Shown here piece by piece: positions 46,101 to 49,073 of a stretch of 64,000 nucleotides of DNA. The position numbers were made by a program, and so were the translations under genes. Source of the DNA: Marthasterias glacialis (Eukaryota > Echinodermata > Asteroidea > Forcipulatida > Asteriidae); the NCBI GenBank assembly GCA_911728455.2, contig OU452219.1:26231211-26295210 (forward strand), given 5' to 3'. Within the stretch, counting starts at the first letter, position 1; the number at the start of each line of letters is the position of its first letter. The notes below the pieces were generated by a model. The model was not told the origin of the DNA. It searched no databases and saw nothing but the letters and a program-made list of their open reading frames with translations.

Positions 46101-49073
46101 GGGCAAGCACCTTGGTGCAGTCAAAATATAGTACATGTACTGTGTTAAGGCTTTACAAGGGCCTGAATATATGTAAATGACATGAAGAAAGAAACAAATA
46201 CCTCAACAATAATTTTGTAAAATCTGGAAATCTGAAAAAAAATCCTAAGAAATCTCATCCATGTGTGTGTCATCACAGGTTTGTAAATGACCAATTATGT
46301 AATTTGTGTGAAGTCATACAAATTTCTTACTCAATCAAGAACTGGGTGGTATATGGGGCCAATATCAGAAAAGCAGTTAACAGTTTGCAGAAAAATGGGT
46401 GTTAAGTAAAAGAGAATTTCATATACAATCAATTAGATTTGACAGCATGTGTGTGCATTTACATGGATAGATGCAACACCCATATGTACTTACAAGAATT
46501 GCCTGCAAGTTTAAGTGCCTTTTGCCTTGATTACAGCAAGCAGTAATTATGACAAAGGAACTCCACAAGCAGAAAGCATCTGCTTACAAGCTTTATAAAA
46601 CTGGCTCCTGAGAAGGGTGACAATAAGTACAGAATGCTGCAATAGGCAAGGGCAGGACATACCTGGCTCAGTGACATACCTAGCTCAGGGCATGGTGTCC
46701 TTGGGGAGGTTGTATAAAAGCCAAGGTTTACCTGTGAGAAGAGAGTTTGCTTCAGCTCTACATCAACGAAGTGGATGGAACCGCTTCTTTCTGCAACTAC
46801 AAGGAAGAGGGAATCCTGACTCCAAGCTACTACATCCACATCAGATTCTATAGTAAAGAAAATAAGCATCAAAATGAATGAGTATAACTGAAGATTAAGA
46901 GCTTAGACTCGGGGGGTTTTGATTGTATTAAAATGAACAAATCAAAAATCCAGACAAACGGGAAGCAGTTAAAAGATAAAAACCTCTGACTTTAAAGAGT
47001 ATACATTTAAAGGTAGAAAACAGGTTTGGTATTTATAAAAAAAATGTTTTTATTAGTATCAGTCTGAAAGCTTACTGATTATGAAGTTCATACCAGCATA
47101 AATCTTCCATAGAAATGTTTCTGCTTGAAATATTGTCAAAGTCGAGGAAATAGAATTTGAAGACCCCAATTTTAATTTCGCTTGTAACAATCAAAGTTTT
47201 CACTATTTTCTCCTGACTCGGAAGACGGATTGAGCCCAAATTTCACAGGTTTGTTTTTGTCATATACTGAATCACACAATGTAAGAGCACTGCACTATCA
47301 GTTTTACCAACCCTATATTTGACCTTTTAGATGGTTTGTGGACTTCACATTACCATAAGTGTAAAACCTAAAGGTTCATTTTTCACTTTGAATGCAAACA
47401 GAAAATCTGAAAGTCAAGGGGAAATTCTGTAAAAAAAATCTTGCATATAAATGCAAAAAAATCCTAAAATCATAGGCTTTGTCAAAATATCAATTGTTGT
47501 TCACAAATCTTGGAGAGCATCTGATACACACAATACATGTGATCACATTTTGCTAGTCTCTTCTGCAGATGTGCATTATCTCAACTGTATATAAAAAAAA
47601 TGTATGATTCATCATTAAAAGTTGCCTTTTTTTTTTTACTTTAGATGCCTCTTCCAGGAGAAGGCGGCAGGGTTTTGTCTGACCCTCCAGCCATCTTGAT
47701 ACGTGTAGGAGACTAGAAAGCTTACCAAAGCTCAGTGTACTGATAAACTTCTGGCATACTTCATCAAACAACGAGACCTGACAGCCAGCAACAATGCAGA
47801 ATCCTTCAGGGGCACTCGTTGCGTACACATGGGGGTTGTGAAATACCTGCAGAAATATTTAGTTTCAGCAGTGTTACAATTCACATAATGTAGGCGTAGC
47901 AACAATGATATTGGACTCCTTAAAATACTGACGATGCAAATGGTCCTATTATAGTATTAATATTAGAATTGACGGCATCCCAGCACAATCTTGTAGGTAA
48001 CACAACTGGTGAAACAATCAAGATGCACAGCTTAACAGCCCCTATTGAGGGATGAGGAAGATCATCTCTTGCATTGACACCCACACAACAGCCCCCTATT
48101 GGGGGACAAGAAAGATCATCTCTTGTATTGACACCCACCCAACAGCCCCCTATTGGGGGACAAGGAAGATCATCTCTTGTATTGACACCCACCCAACAGC
48201 CACCTATTGGGGGACAAGGAAGATCATCTCTTGTATTGACACCCACCCAACAGCCCCCTATTGGGGGACAAGGAAGATCATCTCTTGTATTGACACCCAC
48301 CCAACAGCCACCTATTGGGGGACAAGGAAGATCATCTCTTGTGTTGACACCCACCCAACAGCCCCCTATTGGGGGACGAGGAAGATCATCTTGTATTGAC
48401 ACCCGCCCAACAGCCACCTATTGGGGGACAAGGAAGATCATCTTGTATTGACACCCGCCCAACAGCCCCCTATTGGGTGATGAGGAAGATCATCTCTTGT
48501 ATTGACACCCACCCAACAGCCCCCTATTGGGGGACGAGGAAGATCATCTCTTGTATTGACACCCACCCAACAGCCCCCTATTAGGGGACGAGGAAGATCA
48601 TCTTGTATTGACACCCACCCAACAGCCCCCTATTGGGGGACGAGGAAGATCATCTCTTGTATTGACAATCACCCAACAGCCCCCTATTGGGGGACGAGGA
48701 AGATGATCTCTTGTATTGACACCCACCCAACAGCCCCCTATTGGGGGACGAGGAAGATCATCTTGTATTGACACCCGCCCAACAGCCCCCTATTGGGGGA
48801 CGAGGAAGATCATCTCTTGTATTGACACCCACCCAACAGCCCCCTATTGGGGGACGAGGAAGATCATCTCTTGTATTGACACCCGCCCAACAGCCCCCTA
48901 TTGGGGGACGAGTTTGTTAGAGTTAAAGGTCTATGGAGAGGGCTTACCTCTCCTCTGGGTGAGATGGTGGCTAGGGTGTCCACTTGGAAGAGGGAGGTTC
49001 CTGACTCTTGACGAGGTCCAAAGTTGGCCGTCTCTTCCCCTCCAAAGTCTGCTTCCACATCGTCCCACGACAT
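870..49073 (-). CDS. KNTC1: KNTC1 (Rod) kinetochore protein, 45 coding exons, 3' part beyond the window
   Basis: Rod is the large scaffold of the Rod-Zwilch-ZW10 complex. The complex builds the outer-kinetochore corona and brings in Spindly, dynein and Mad1-Mad2 for the spindle checkpoint. Read on the minus strand, 45 segments bounded by AG/GT join in phase to 5,373 nt, or 1,791 codons. Residues 1 to about 366 match the N-terminal beta-propeller, and the rest is the alpha-helical solenoid. Stretches such as RCLTEALPETRFHRLLHK, RMLDRVAAPELIPG and SAFKLEDDEALLMYLERL align with vertebrate KNTC1 without gaps. Human KNTC1 has 2,209 residues, so about 400 lie left of position 870. Thirty-two of the 45 exons end in phase 0. 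Orthology rests on my memory of the human protein. I consider the identity certain and individual exon edges very likely. Confidence 0.96.
1240..1656 (+). mobile_element. tRNA-Leu-headed SINE, near full length
   Basis: A tRNA-like head with the B box GGTTCGAGTCCCGG is followed by a unique body (CACTTGTGTCCTTAATTAAG, CGTAAAAGAACCCAGTGCAC) and a TTA microsatellite tail. The A box here is degenerate (TTGCCGAGCCGA). Confidence 0.85.
2008..2066 (-). CDS. KNTC1: KNTC1 exon 44 (residues 1673-1692)
   Basis: ARELNEDTVHQLLPVAKLLK matches human STELSEESFPTLLLISKLMK. Acceptor TTCATAG, donor AAG|GTGAGA. Confidence 0.94.
2395..2575 (+). mobile_element. Probable LINE 3' end
   Basis: Non-coding 3'UTR-like tract ending AATAAATGTTATATTGAATT, a TTGAAT-repeat tail as seen in CR1-type elements. 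No ORF is left. Confidence 0.4.
2999..3089 (-). CDS. KNTC1: KNTC1 exon 43 (residues 1643-1673)
   Basis: LPYHPLMKGGQWKIL matches human LPFHLIFFGTAQNFWKIL. The first half, LRGNSVPLSPLSKEK, is not conserved. Acceptor GTTGCAG, donor TTAG|GTCAGT, phase 1 end. Confidence 0.9.
3535..3872 (-). mobile_element. Second SINE type with another tRNA-like head
   Basis: On the minus strand, GGTTCGATTTCCAGC is a B box and TGGCATTGGTGGATTG an A-box-like stretch. The body carries CCTCTGGTTTCCCTCCCGCC and the tail is a TAA/TTA run at 3535. Confidence 0.6.
3943..4963. repeat. 77-bp minisatellite, about 13 copies, in KNTC1 intron 42
   Basis: Unit landmarks such as TGCTACCAAACACAGAAGG recur every 77 bp (one interval 78), at about 4006, 4083, 4160 and so on to 4931. 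Copies differ by only a few bases. Each unit holds a self-complementary pair (ACACAGAAGG and CCTTCTGTGT), so it can fold into a hairpin on either strand. Because 77 is not a multiple of three, overlapping open frames appear in all frames; none is a gene. Confidence 0.97.
5088..5183 (-). CDS. KNTC1: KNTC1 exon 42 (residues 1611-1642)
   Basis: GAQLMEYLVHYTRVTEPSEY and EIMF follow human QALSILKHLKSYRRISPPVDLEYQ. Phase 0 at both ends. Confidence 0.92.
5644..5727 (-). CDS. KNTC1: KNTC1 exon 41 (residues 1583-1610)
   Basis: VNSYDYIRLNFVLKCIRDEN corresponds to human LDPYDYEMIEVVLKVIERAD. Acceptor CATCAG, donor ATT|GTGAGT. Confidence 0.95.
6745..6875. repeat. Dispersed palindromic repeat
   Basis: AAATTCATCTCAAGATGAGT and TTTCACAAAGCACTAA recur at 58300-58445 (same strand). 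Both copies begin and end with complementary FCACAAAG/GGGCCC-type sequence. Non-coding. Confidence 0.5.
7136..7313 (-). CDS. KNTC1: KNTC1 exon 40 (residues 1523-1582)
   Basis: SAFKLEDDEALLMYLERLLL matches human STFQLDCDAVLQLFIETLL. VLSIIREVRNKDLLVARLNT follows human ALEMVPLLTSTKDLVISLSG. Acceptor TCCATAG, donor AAG|GTATGA. Confidence 0.96.
7440..7822. mobile_element. Palindromic element, GCTTTGCATGGTGTGGATA family
   Basis: Two halves, 7440-7635 and 7646-7822, are diverged reverse complements sharing AGTATGCTCTGCTC and GAGCAGAGTAAACTG. Other copies: 10487-10640, 30097-30595 (split by a SINE), 41415-41520. Confidence 0.6.
8300..8454 (-). mobile_element. SINE fragment
   Basis: Shares ATATACTCCTGGGTGATGAG and a decayed head (ACCACTCAGCCACAACTGC) with the copy at 53690. 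A smaller related piece lies at 54390-54480. Confidence 0.55.
8486..8598 (-). CDS. KNTC1: KNTC1 exon 39 (residues 1486-1523)
   Basis: ISFKEVFNAQDTQHKRMLLP and NLIKNYC continue GKLK as human GISFQPVFRQHF and LILEYC do. Acceptor GTTCAG, donor TGCAG|GTACGA, phase 2 end. Confidence 0.94.
8715..9039. mobile_element. TTAA-type element, right part
   Basis: AATCCCCGATTCCAGACCG to the right end GGCAACTGGTTAA. The left half is missing. Confidence 0.55.
9610..9726 (-). CDS. KNTC1: KNTC1 exon 38 (residues 1447-1485)
   Basis: AIAKVGCELGQLHKEPKVEQ and TDATWGHRLGKLK match human AISLVGSELASLYQEIEMG and TDAQWGIRLGKLG. Phase 0 at both ends. Confidence 0.97.
9765..9945. repeat. Dispersed repeat beginning AAGGGAATAAAAG
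   Basis: AAGGGAATAAAAG(A/T)GTGG opens related stretches at 85-200, 9765-9945 and 11620-11810. The interiors are partly self-complementary. Family not recognised. Confidence 0.45.
10331..10459 (-). CDS. KNTC1: KNTC1 exon 37 (residues 1404-1446)
   Basis: VFGSRRVDHHLALSFACVLP and KPSALDKLKSL match human VFNCRLVDLDLALGYCTLLP and QKDVFENLWKL. Acceptor TGACCAG, donor CTG|GTATGC. Confidence 0.95.
10951..11007 (-). other. Possible cassette copy of KNTC1 exon 36 (copy 3)
   Basis: A second 57-nt open copy, 140 bp from copy 2, coding IAKMGNKKIRYFTASLMDK with TGTCAG before it and AAA|GTCATT after it. It differs more from exon 36 than copy 2 does. It could be a decaying relic or a used micro-exon. Confidence 0.45.
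11091..11147 (-). other. Possible cassette copy of KNTC1 exon 36 (copy 2)
   Basis: A 57-nt open stretch coding VAKMGKQTMREFTATLMDK. It is a near copy of the last 19 codons of exon 36, preceded by a TGTCAG acceptor and followed by the donor AAG|GTCATT. It keeps phase 0 at both ends. Whether it is ever spliced in is unknown. Confidence 0.5.
11232..11333 (-). CDS. KNTC1: KNTC1 exon 36 (residues 1370-1403)
   Basis: EYQALISKEQERCTQIAKMG then MREFTATLMDK. The end abuts exon 37 VFGSRRVD exactly as human TTLLHKVFNCRLVD, so the weak donor AAG|GTCATA must be the real one. Phase 0 at both ends. Confidence 0.93.
12249..12436 (-). CDS. KNTC1: KNTC1 exon 35 (residues 1307-1369)
   Basis: LELIQCLRENNQYEMAFHVL and AETLATSLQYTAANTIGNIL match human ALLQNLQESSQWELALRFVV and GSFGTCLQHSVSN. 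Acceptor CATTAG, donor GAG|GTAAGT. A broken copy of its first 106 nt lies directly upstream in transcription order. Confidence 0.95.
12331..12692. repeat. 181-bp tandem duplication covering part of KNTC1 exon 35
   Basis: 12512-12692 repeats 12331-12511 with only a few differences. The copy includes the acceptor and first 106 nt of exon 35 (12512-12617) but lacks the donor end. Confidence 0.95.
13543..13750 (-). CDS. KNTC1: KNTC1 exon 34 (residues 1238-1307)
   Basis: TLSSSETKRDPYQDWTFTHY FMEDALVL matches human GTHKDPYEEWSYSDFFSED. Then come ALPTTCKFMM and STTLPLENYRM. I placed the acceptor at ATAACAG, eight bases before an alternative CAG, because only this keeps the frame. Donor CAAG|GTGCGA, phase 1 end. 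Confidence 0.9.
14853..15196 (+). mobile_element. tRNA-Leu-headed SINE with almost intact tRNA fold
   Basis: A box TGGCCGAGTGG, anticodon-arm sequence GGACTCAAGTTC (CAA), B box GGTTCGAGTTCC and acceptor arms GTGTCGT/ATGACAC that still pair. The body is a variant of the copy at 1240. The TTA tail ends the element. It is a SINE, not a tRNA gene, because the body and tail follow directly. Confidence 0.85.
15220..15317 (-). CDS. KNTC1: KNTC1 exon 33 (residues 1205-1237)
   Basis: SILCDCSELCKLLRLTDAVY and HQCESGDYGISVQ parallel human LMAVELSRQCQMDDCGILMK. Acceptor CTTAAG, donor GCAG|GTATGT. Confidence 0.88.
16067..16254 (-). CDS. KNTC1: KNTC1 exon 32 (residues 1142-1205)
   Basis: KELSEYTSNPAISETIYKVA and STELYKLTCKALTHC sit where human has KCSDLFKYHCNADTGKLLF and LDALELCKHTLM. 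Acceptor TCTACAG, donor CAAA|GTAAGT, phase 1 end. Confidence 0.9.
16862..17005. mobile_element. Short element with CAGTGG...CCACTG ends and G/C runs
   Basis: CAGTGGAGTAGCCAG at the left and GCTTCGCCACTG at the right are inverted. The middle is long G and C homopolymer runs. ATGTA flanks both ends as a possible target duplication. Confidence 0.5.
17063..17164 (-). CDS. KNTC1: KNTC1 exon 31 (residues 1108-1142)
   Basis: SLARILGTSHEDLKCQLAIK and AAQTGQIKSALKIC follow human ALQMSKQELEAELTLRALKD and GNIKTALKKC. Acceptor CTTTAG, donor GCAA|GTAAGT, phase 2 end. Confidence 0.92.
17486..18092. mobile_element. TTAA-type inverted-repeat element, second copy
   Basis: Same body as 36587 (CCCCTGCCTGGAAACGGAAG, TGCGTGAATTTGACATTTTC). 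Left end TTAACCAGTT. The right TTAA has changed to TTGA. Confidence 0.65.
18159..18229 (-). CDS. KNTC1: KNTC1 exon 30 (residues 1085-1108)
   Basis: KKTMCQGEKKRKESPEQDFT, a charged linker. The sites TTATAG and TCCAG|GTACTT and phase 2 join it to the conserved exon 31; little sequence conservation supports it. Confidence 0.75.
18439..18867 (+). mobile_element. tRNA-Leu-headed SINE, full length
   Basis: Same body as the copy at 1240 (AAAGAACCCAGTGCAC, CCACAGCACCTTGTAAAC) and a TTA tail of about nine units. Inserted in KNTC1 intron 29. Confidence 0.85.
19481..19624 (+). pseudogene. LINE-type ORF tail fragment
   Basis: VGRPNTTFADSIFQGTGFLK then EDLLAAMGDRDQWRTIIQQ resembles the ORF2 terminus (GRP...T....D.....L...M.DR..W). 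Upstream bases are an inverted repeat (TGCCACAGGCA and TGCCTGTGGCA). Confidence 0.6.
20074..20208 (-). CDS. KNTC1: KNTC1 exon 29 (residues 1040-1084)
   Basis: VEYDEFLPLADFRKASIRKS and LTKHLAAFYLKKSKARGSN correspond to human ENFEVFLSFEDYSNSSLV and REQHIKAHEVAQAKHK. Phase 0 at both ends. Confidence 0.9.
20390..20660. mobile_element. Palindromic element with perfect 15-bp core stem
   Basis: GCTTATTTTGATTGC and GCAATCAAAATAAGC form a stem at 20486-20516 with a one-base loop. Related copies, recognised by the core or by CTGAAATACTGTC-type flanks, lie at about 14460-14800, 23120-23500, 25660-25990, 33650-33960, 38480-38830, 45540-45945, 47030-47300 and 63850-64000. Confidence 0.55.
21370..21507 (-). 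CDS. KNTC1: KNTC1 exon 28 (residues 994-1039)
   Basis: DKKEIILITKGVVSIIKFLL and QNLQKDLKCMLSLQ fit the helical region human VAKTSVDILKILCDIQKDN. Phase 0 at both ends. Confidence 0.9.
22144..22528. repeat. Inverted repeat with 40-bp arms
   Basis: Arms 22144-22183 and 22489-22528 share TTTGTGGTAACACCATGTAT and its complement with very few mismatches. The spacer of about 300 bp is not recognised. Confidence 0.8.
22613..22738 (-). CDS. KNTC1: KNTC1 exon 27 (residues 952-993)
   Basis: CIELLSSMNPTEAMECARRV and VTWSEVIL match human LLLLKSLPPAEAEKTAERV and IIWARLAL. Acceptor GCAACAG, donor GAG|GTAATT. Confidence 0.94.
23625..23762 (-). CDS. KNTC1: KNTC1 exon 26 (residues 906-951)
   Basis: LEDALQVAKTYNHLSQIDVF and FRLRFLIQHDR align with human LEDALKVAQAFMLSDDEIYSL and RIIDLIDRE. 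Phase 0 at both ends. Confidence 0.95.
24833..24932 (-). CDS. KNTC1: KNTC1 exon 25 (residues 872-905)
   Basis: KVEELRGKYKLVQLKKMLAK then YDLR matches human KVKLLQESYKLMEMKKLLRGYGIR. Acceptor TCTACAG, donor CGG|GTTAGT. Confidence 0.94.
25019..25275. mobile_element. TTAA-type element, inverted fragment with poly(C)
   Basis: Starts TTAACCAGTTGCTA, runs through a C homopolymer of about 20 bases, and continues with the reverse complement of the family body (GCCAAGAGAACAAAGATT). Confidence 0.55.
25392..25495 (-). CDS. KNTC1: KNTC1 exon 24 (residues 838-872)
   Basis: SMPWNDKMEQLVHQGLSLKH matches human VPWSAAVEQLVKQHLEMDH. Acceptor AACACAG, donor CCAAA|GTTAGT, phase 2 end. Confidence 0.93.
26193..26539 (-). 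mobile_element. SINE, minus orientation
   Basis: The head at the right end (complement of ACTCGGCCATGACACGC) and GACACAAGTGTCATGACC identify the family. A TTA-type tail lies at the left. The internal part matches the copy at 14853 rather than that at 1240. Confidence 0.75.
26762..26866 (-). CDS. KNTC1: KNTC1 exon 23 (residues 803-837)
   Basis: DLLKSYAQGRSVTYVYEAFW then EAKAIAVIHCIKDIE; human has SLFETAWEAKAMAVIACLSD. Phase 0 at both ends. Confidence 0.95.
27276..27419 (-). CDS. KNTC1: KNTC1 exon 22 (residues 755-802)
   Basis: TLVFRMLDRVAAPELIPG and QEHNLNGDKLLLHYIQ match human IVFRMFDKVLAPELIPS and REHDLQEEELLLLYIE. Acceptor TTTCCAG, donor CAG|GTCAGT. Confidence 0.97.
27624..28029 (-). mobile_element. 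SINE, minus orientation, full length
   Basis: TAA tail at the left, then TATAGCGCTTTATCACACCC, GTGCATTACACAACACATGG and the head ending TTGGCCACGAGC. Confidence 0.85.
28497..28700 (+). pseudogene. LINE-type ORF tail fragment
   Basis: RLRWFGHIQCMSDDKWPKTV then TRGGPRKGWMDS is the usual end of non-LTR retrotransposon ORF2 (LRWFGHV.RM ... RGRPK..W.D). It sits in KNTC1 intron 21 with no upstream domains. Confidence 0.7.
28746..28874 (-). CDS. KNTC1: KNTC1 exon 21 (residues 712-754)
   Basis: EAVCKLQELIKHLKELLRLH and TKYQCKLSLADYSQ match human EEVCQLRTLVNNLRELITLH and RKYNCKLALSDFE. Phase 0 at both ends. Confidence 0.96.
29967..30029 (-). CDS. KNTC1: KNTC1 exon 20 (residues 691-711)
   Basis: VCNLSAGNSKKLTEDDLVEK plus one glutamate. 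It is a low-conservation linker before the next helix pair, accepted on phase 0 at both ends and on the sites CCTTCAG and GAG|GTAATT. Confidence 0.8.
30290..30534 (-). mobile_element. SINE inserted inside a palindromic element
   Basis: The head region AACCACTCGGCCACGACACG is well preserved, with GGACACAAGTGTCATGACC. The left end is unclear. It separates two halves of the GCTTTGCATGG-type element (30097 and 30595). Confidence 0.75.
30663..30779 (-). CDS. KNTC1: KNTC1 exon 19 (residues 652-690)
   Basis: MNWPGNSLEFANLFFTASQH follows human ANWPENGLQLAEIFFTAEK; the inner methionine is not a start. Acceptor CACTTAG, donor GAG|GTAAAA. Confidence 0.94.
30891..30947 (-). CDS. KNTC1: KNTC1 exon 18 (residues 633-651)
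   Basis: KFLAHWMEERARNMEISEK equals human LAKWLEQAARNLELTDK. Acceptor TTTTCAG, donor AAG|GTATGA. Confidence 0.93.
31490..31810. repeat. Dispersed repeat shared with 38950-39115 and 49140-49375
   Basis: All three copies end in (A)TGTCAGGTGAATTGGGTCA or a one-base variant and share CTGCCATGCTAGCCAT-like interior. Non-coding; family unknown. Confidence 0.6.
31826..31978 (-). CDS. KNTC1: KNTC1 exon 17 (residues 582-632)
   Basis: ANIESNFTSGGEEILESILT then WLREDLIPFVIHRFPVGK. Human has ANFESRFDVKMLESLLNSM and WFKNDVIPFVRRTVPEGQ. Phase 0 at both ends. Confidence 0.95.
32411..32928. mobile_element. TTAA-type element, fourth copy
   Basis: Body TCCCCGATTCCAGACCTTTG and right end CGGCAACTCGTTAA. The left end is not clear. 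Confidence 0.55.
33007..33115 (-). CDS. KNTC1: KNTC1 exon 16 (residues 545-581)
   Basis: SDRHWDHFLHTDMLQELLHW and IAKAVVIWRRHK correspond to human SGSSWIEFL and CAQYLWLRHR. Acceptor ATTACAG, donor CAAG|GTAAGT. Confidence 0.92.
33489..33550 (-). CDS. KNTC1: KNTC1 exon 15 (residues 525-545)
   Basis: VLEVLHRLGTFQMVFGYQKF aligns with human VLRAHAKLTTFYGAFGPEKF. Acceptor CTTGCAG, donor TTCAG|GTGTGT, phase 2 end. Confidence 0.92.
34000..34175. repeat. Dispersed repeat shared with 46005-46185
   Basis: GTGGAGGGTTTGGTGGCTAC, TTCTGTGCTTG and TACTGTGTTAAGGCTTTACA are common to both. I do not recognise the family. Confidence 0.7.
34675..34749 (-). CDS. KNTC1: KNTC1 exon 14 (residues 500-524)
   Basis: LLKKISSEPTTIENDNQAVS continues the YARSR helix, as human RLLKKEDKT does. 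Acceptor GTTGAAG, donor AGG|GTGAGT, phase 0. Confidence 0.88.
35586..35757 (+). pseudogene. LINE reverse-transcriptase C-terminal remnant
   Basis: LQRIQNSAARLVSLSMM, a stop, NHITPVLRELCWLPVQ is the C-terminal signature of CR1/L2/jockey-type reverse transcriptases (QN.AARLV ... HITPVLR.LHWLPV). A diverged inverted copy follows at about 35758-35833. Confidence 0.75.
36031..36246 (-). CDS. KNTC1: KNTC1 exon 13 (residues 428-499)
   Basis: Opens LVFKVKAGTLLEK (human LVYKVKSNHILEK) and includes LIECLDHIQEETFVTEKCIQ and YEEMFQLVSYARSR (human TTQEMLNYAKTR). Phase 0 at both ends. Confidence 0.95.
36587..37221. mobile_element. TTAA-flanked inverted-repeat element, complete
   Basis: Begins TTAACTAATTGGCGCCAG and ends CGGCAACTGATTAA, an inverted pair with TTAA at both ends, as in non-autonomous piggyBac-like elements. 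Body landmark TTTTTGTGTAATCCCCGATT. Confidence 0.65.
37309..37491 (-). CDS. KNTC1: KNTC1 exon 12 (residues 367-427)
   Basis: ETIFLIEGAYDDDEV leads into RVRCLTEALPETRFHRLLHK, nearly identical to human LRCLTEALPENRLSRLLHK, and into EAQKFAQLFKLDEE. This is the junction between propeller and solenoid. Acceptor GCAATAG, donor GAG|GTTAGA. Confidence 0.96.
37753..37907. mobile_element. 155-bp element made of inverted CCCGGTAAAAGGACGTAAG copies
   Basis: Terminal GCCCGGTAAAAGGGCGTAA is inverted at the right end. Two further inverted copies of the motif sit inside. Located in KNTC1 intron 11. Confidence 0.6.
38263..38422 (-). CDS. KNTC1: KNTC1 exon 11 (residues 313-366)
   Basis: SMSKSELQAQFQLVVLTRPQ, CYLKVFTLPGLQCTYTLTVC, then FSTLAEVLPNQ. 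This is the last propeller blade (human LMVYSLPTMEILYSLEV). Acceptor TCAGCAG, donor ACCAG|GTTGGT. Confidence 0.9.
39184..39302 (-). CDS. KNTC1: KNTC1 exon 10 (residues 274-313)
   Basis: YTLSAWDLQSLLMVACWPDD, then KVQDFLLVN, follows human VLSLWDIYTLTPVWNWPS and VEEFLLT. Acceptor TGGCAG, donor AACAG|GTACCC, phase 2 end. Confidence 0.92.
39572..39720. repeat. Perfect hairpin with 71-bp arms
   Basis: 39572-39642 and 39650-39720 are exact reverse complements around the 7-base loop CTGAGGT. A third copy of most of the arm, in the left orientation, follows at about 39718-39775. Located in KNTC1 intron 9. Confidence 0.97.
39862..40100 (+). pseudogene. Penelope-like retroelement remnant with GIY-YIG endonuclease
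   Basis: One frame reads KIQRILREADIKVYYRTRNK, a stop, GVYRIPCSCGKV, a stop, YIGETGRDLNTRL. The GVY(R/K)IPC..C....YIGETGR..NTRL pattern is the GIY-YIG nuclease that follows reverse transcriptase in Penelope-like elements. Two in-frame stops show it is dead. The reverse transcriptase itself is absent. Confidence 0.75.
40958..41022 (-). CDS. KNTC1: KNTC1 exon 9 (residues 252-273)
   Basis: GGGVLKCRVSGDNRFLFLLD followed by DS, equal to human GAKKFQLIDNLLFVLDTDN. Acceptor TCATAG, donor CAGT|GTAAGT, phase 0 end. Confidence 0.9.
41842..41985 (+). mobile_element. Short tRNA-derived SINE
   Basis: TGGTAGTCTAGTTGGAAAGAC (A-box like) and GGTTTGAATCCCACC (B box) are followed by GTGGATTTTTTTTTCACAGG and a short tail. 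Relatives: 42370-42480 plus, 24560-24695 minus, 41215-41275 minus. Confidence 0.6.
42042..42129 (-). CDS. KNTC1: KNTC1 exon 8 (residues 223-252)
   Basis: GYGEASVAVWSQTNKTTELV then RQIDTSFFD. It has the G-x-G start and the tryptophan of the human blade TGNCAFSKW. Acceptor AATCCAG, donor GATG|GTGAGT, phase 1 end. Confidence 0.88.
42515..42739. mobile_element. Inverted-repeat element, GACCGATCCATT family, copy a
   Basis: AATAGACCGATCCATTCAGC at the left and GGCTTAATGGATCGGTCTATT-type right end. The interior TTGACCAATCACAGCATTGG is shared by the family. Confidence 0.75.
42782..42892 (-). CDS. KNTC1: KNTC1 exon 7 (residues 186-222)
   Basis: LQASIRMESLDTSEAHTESV, then CFFSTATCLKKNLIITC, corresponds to the human stretch LQGQIKSSFISTENYHTLG. 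Phase 0 at both ends; acceptor GTGTTAG, donor ACATGT|GTAAGT. Confidence 0.88.
43044..43078 (-). CDS. KNTC1: KNTC1 exon 6, 35-nt micro-exon (residues 174-185)
   Basis: Only 35 nt, coding AIEARDLQLAKE, which matches human QAIENVDFSTAKKLQ exactly in register. Acceptor TGTCACAG, donor GAG|GTACGT. It bridges exons 5 and 7 in phase, which is the main reason to accept so short an exon. Confidence 0.85.
43247..43356. repeat. 55-bp direct duplication
   Basis: Two identical 55-bp units starting GATACTTCATGGAGGCTACG, in KNTC1 intron 5. Single diverged relatives occur near 36500 and 57190. Confidence 0.92.
43445..43712. mobile_element. Inverted-repeat element, GACCGATCCATT family, copy b
   Basis: ACCGATCCATTAACCCCGCC against GGCTTAATGGTTCGGTCTAT. 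The interior is partly inverted relative to copy a. Confidence 0.75.
43853..43933 (-). CDS. KNTC1: KNTC1 exon 5 (residues 147-174)
   Basis: AVHDLLILSCDGQLFRFSNI, then NLEKLNE, parallels human YYMLLLTYSGFFCITNLQLL. Acceptor CTTGCAG, donor GAAG|GTATTT, phase 1 end. Confidence 0.9.
44256..45181. mobile_element. TTAA-type element with a nested insertion
   Basis: Ends TTAACCACTTCACGA and TCGTGAAGTGGTTAA are inverted repeats. The body matches the other copies (GTGTAGCCCCGATTCCAGAC). It is interrupted by the separate element at 44308-44578. Confidence 0.7.
44308..44578. mobile_element. Inverted-repeat element, GACCGATCCATT family, copy c
   Basis: AATAGACTAATCCATTAAGC against GGCTTAATGGATTGGTCTATT-type end. 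It lies inside the TTAA-type element at 44256-45181. A lone right end of the family is at 35950-35970. Confidence 0.75.
45370..45445 (-). CDS. KNTC1: KNTC1 exon 4 (residues 122-147)
   Basis: VLKSRMEMDNTKCFLQMVFS fits a weakly conserved propeller segment. It is supported mainly by phase continuity with exons 3 and 5, the acceptor TTCTAAG and the donor CCAG|GTACGG. An acceptor slightly further upstream cannot be excluded. Confidence 0.75.
46732..46847 (-). CDS. KNTC1: KNTC1 exon 3 (residues 83-121)
   Basis: SDVDVVAWSQDSLFLVVAER with SGSIHFVDVELKQTL is the propeller blade seen in human as EVDVVGLCQEGKFLLVGER. Acceptor ACTATAG, donor CACAG|GTAAAC, phase 0 end. Confidence 0.93.
47726..47846 (-). 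CDS. KNTC1: KNTC1 exon 2 (residues 43-83)
   Basis: Reads VFHNPHVYATSAPEGFCIVA, then CQVSLFDEVCQKF, matching the propeller segment DGFIIVADQSVILLDSICR in human. Acceptor CTGCAG, donor TTTG|GTAAGC, ends in phase 1. Confidence 0.9.
48031..48911. repeat. 54-bp minisatellite, about 17 copies, next to KNTC1 exon 1
   Basis: The unit contains CCCCCTATTGGGGGAC, GGAAGATCATCT and TTGACACCCACCCAACAG. Most units are 54 bp; some are 51 bp after loss of CTC. It ends 36 bp from the donor of KNTC1 exon 1. Both lengths are multiples of three, so long open frames exist on both strands without being genes. Confidence 0.97.
48948..49073 (-). CDS. KNTC1: KNTC1 exon 1 (residues 1-42), start codon
   Basis: The ATG at 49073 opens MSWDDVEADFGG, like the MWNDIELL start of human KNTC1. 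QESGTSLFQVDTLATIS aligns with the first propeller strand. The donor GAG|GTAAGC leaves phase 0. A TTTTAG acceptor 20 nt upstream of the ATG shows that this exon also carries a short 5'UTR. Confidence 0.92.

Noticed and set aside
47920-48417. Open frame of 165 codons on the minus strand, and others of 115-125 codons on the plus strand
   Set aside because: They are the 54-bp minisatellite read through; unit lengths divisible by three keep the frame open. No non-repeat protein sequence is present.
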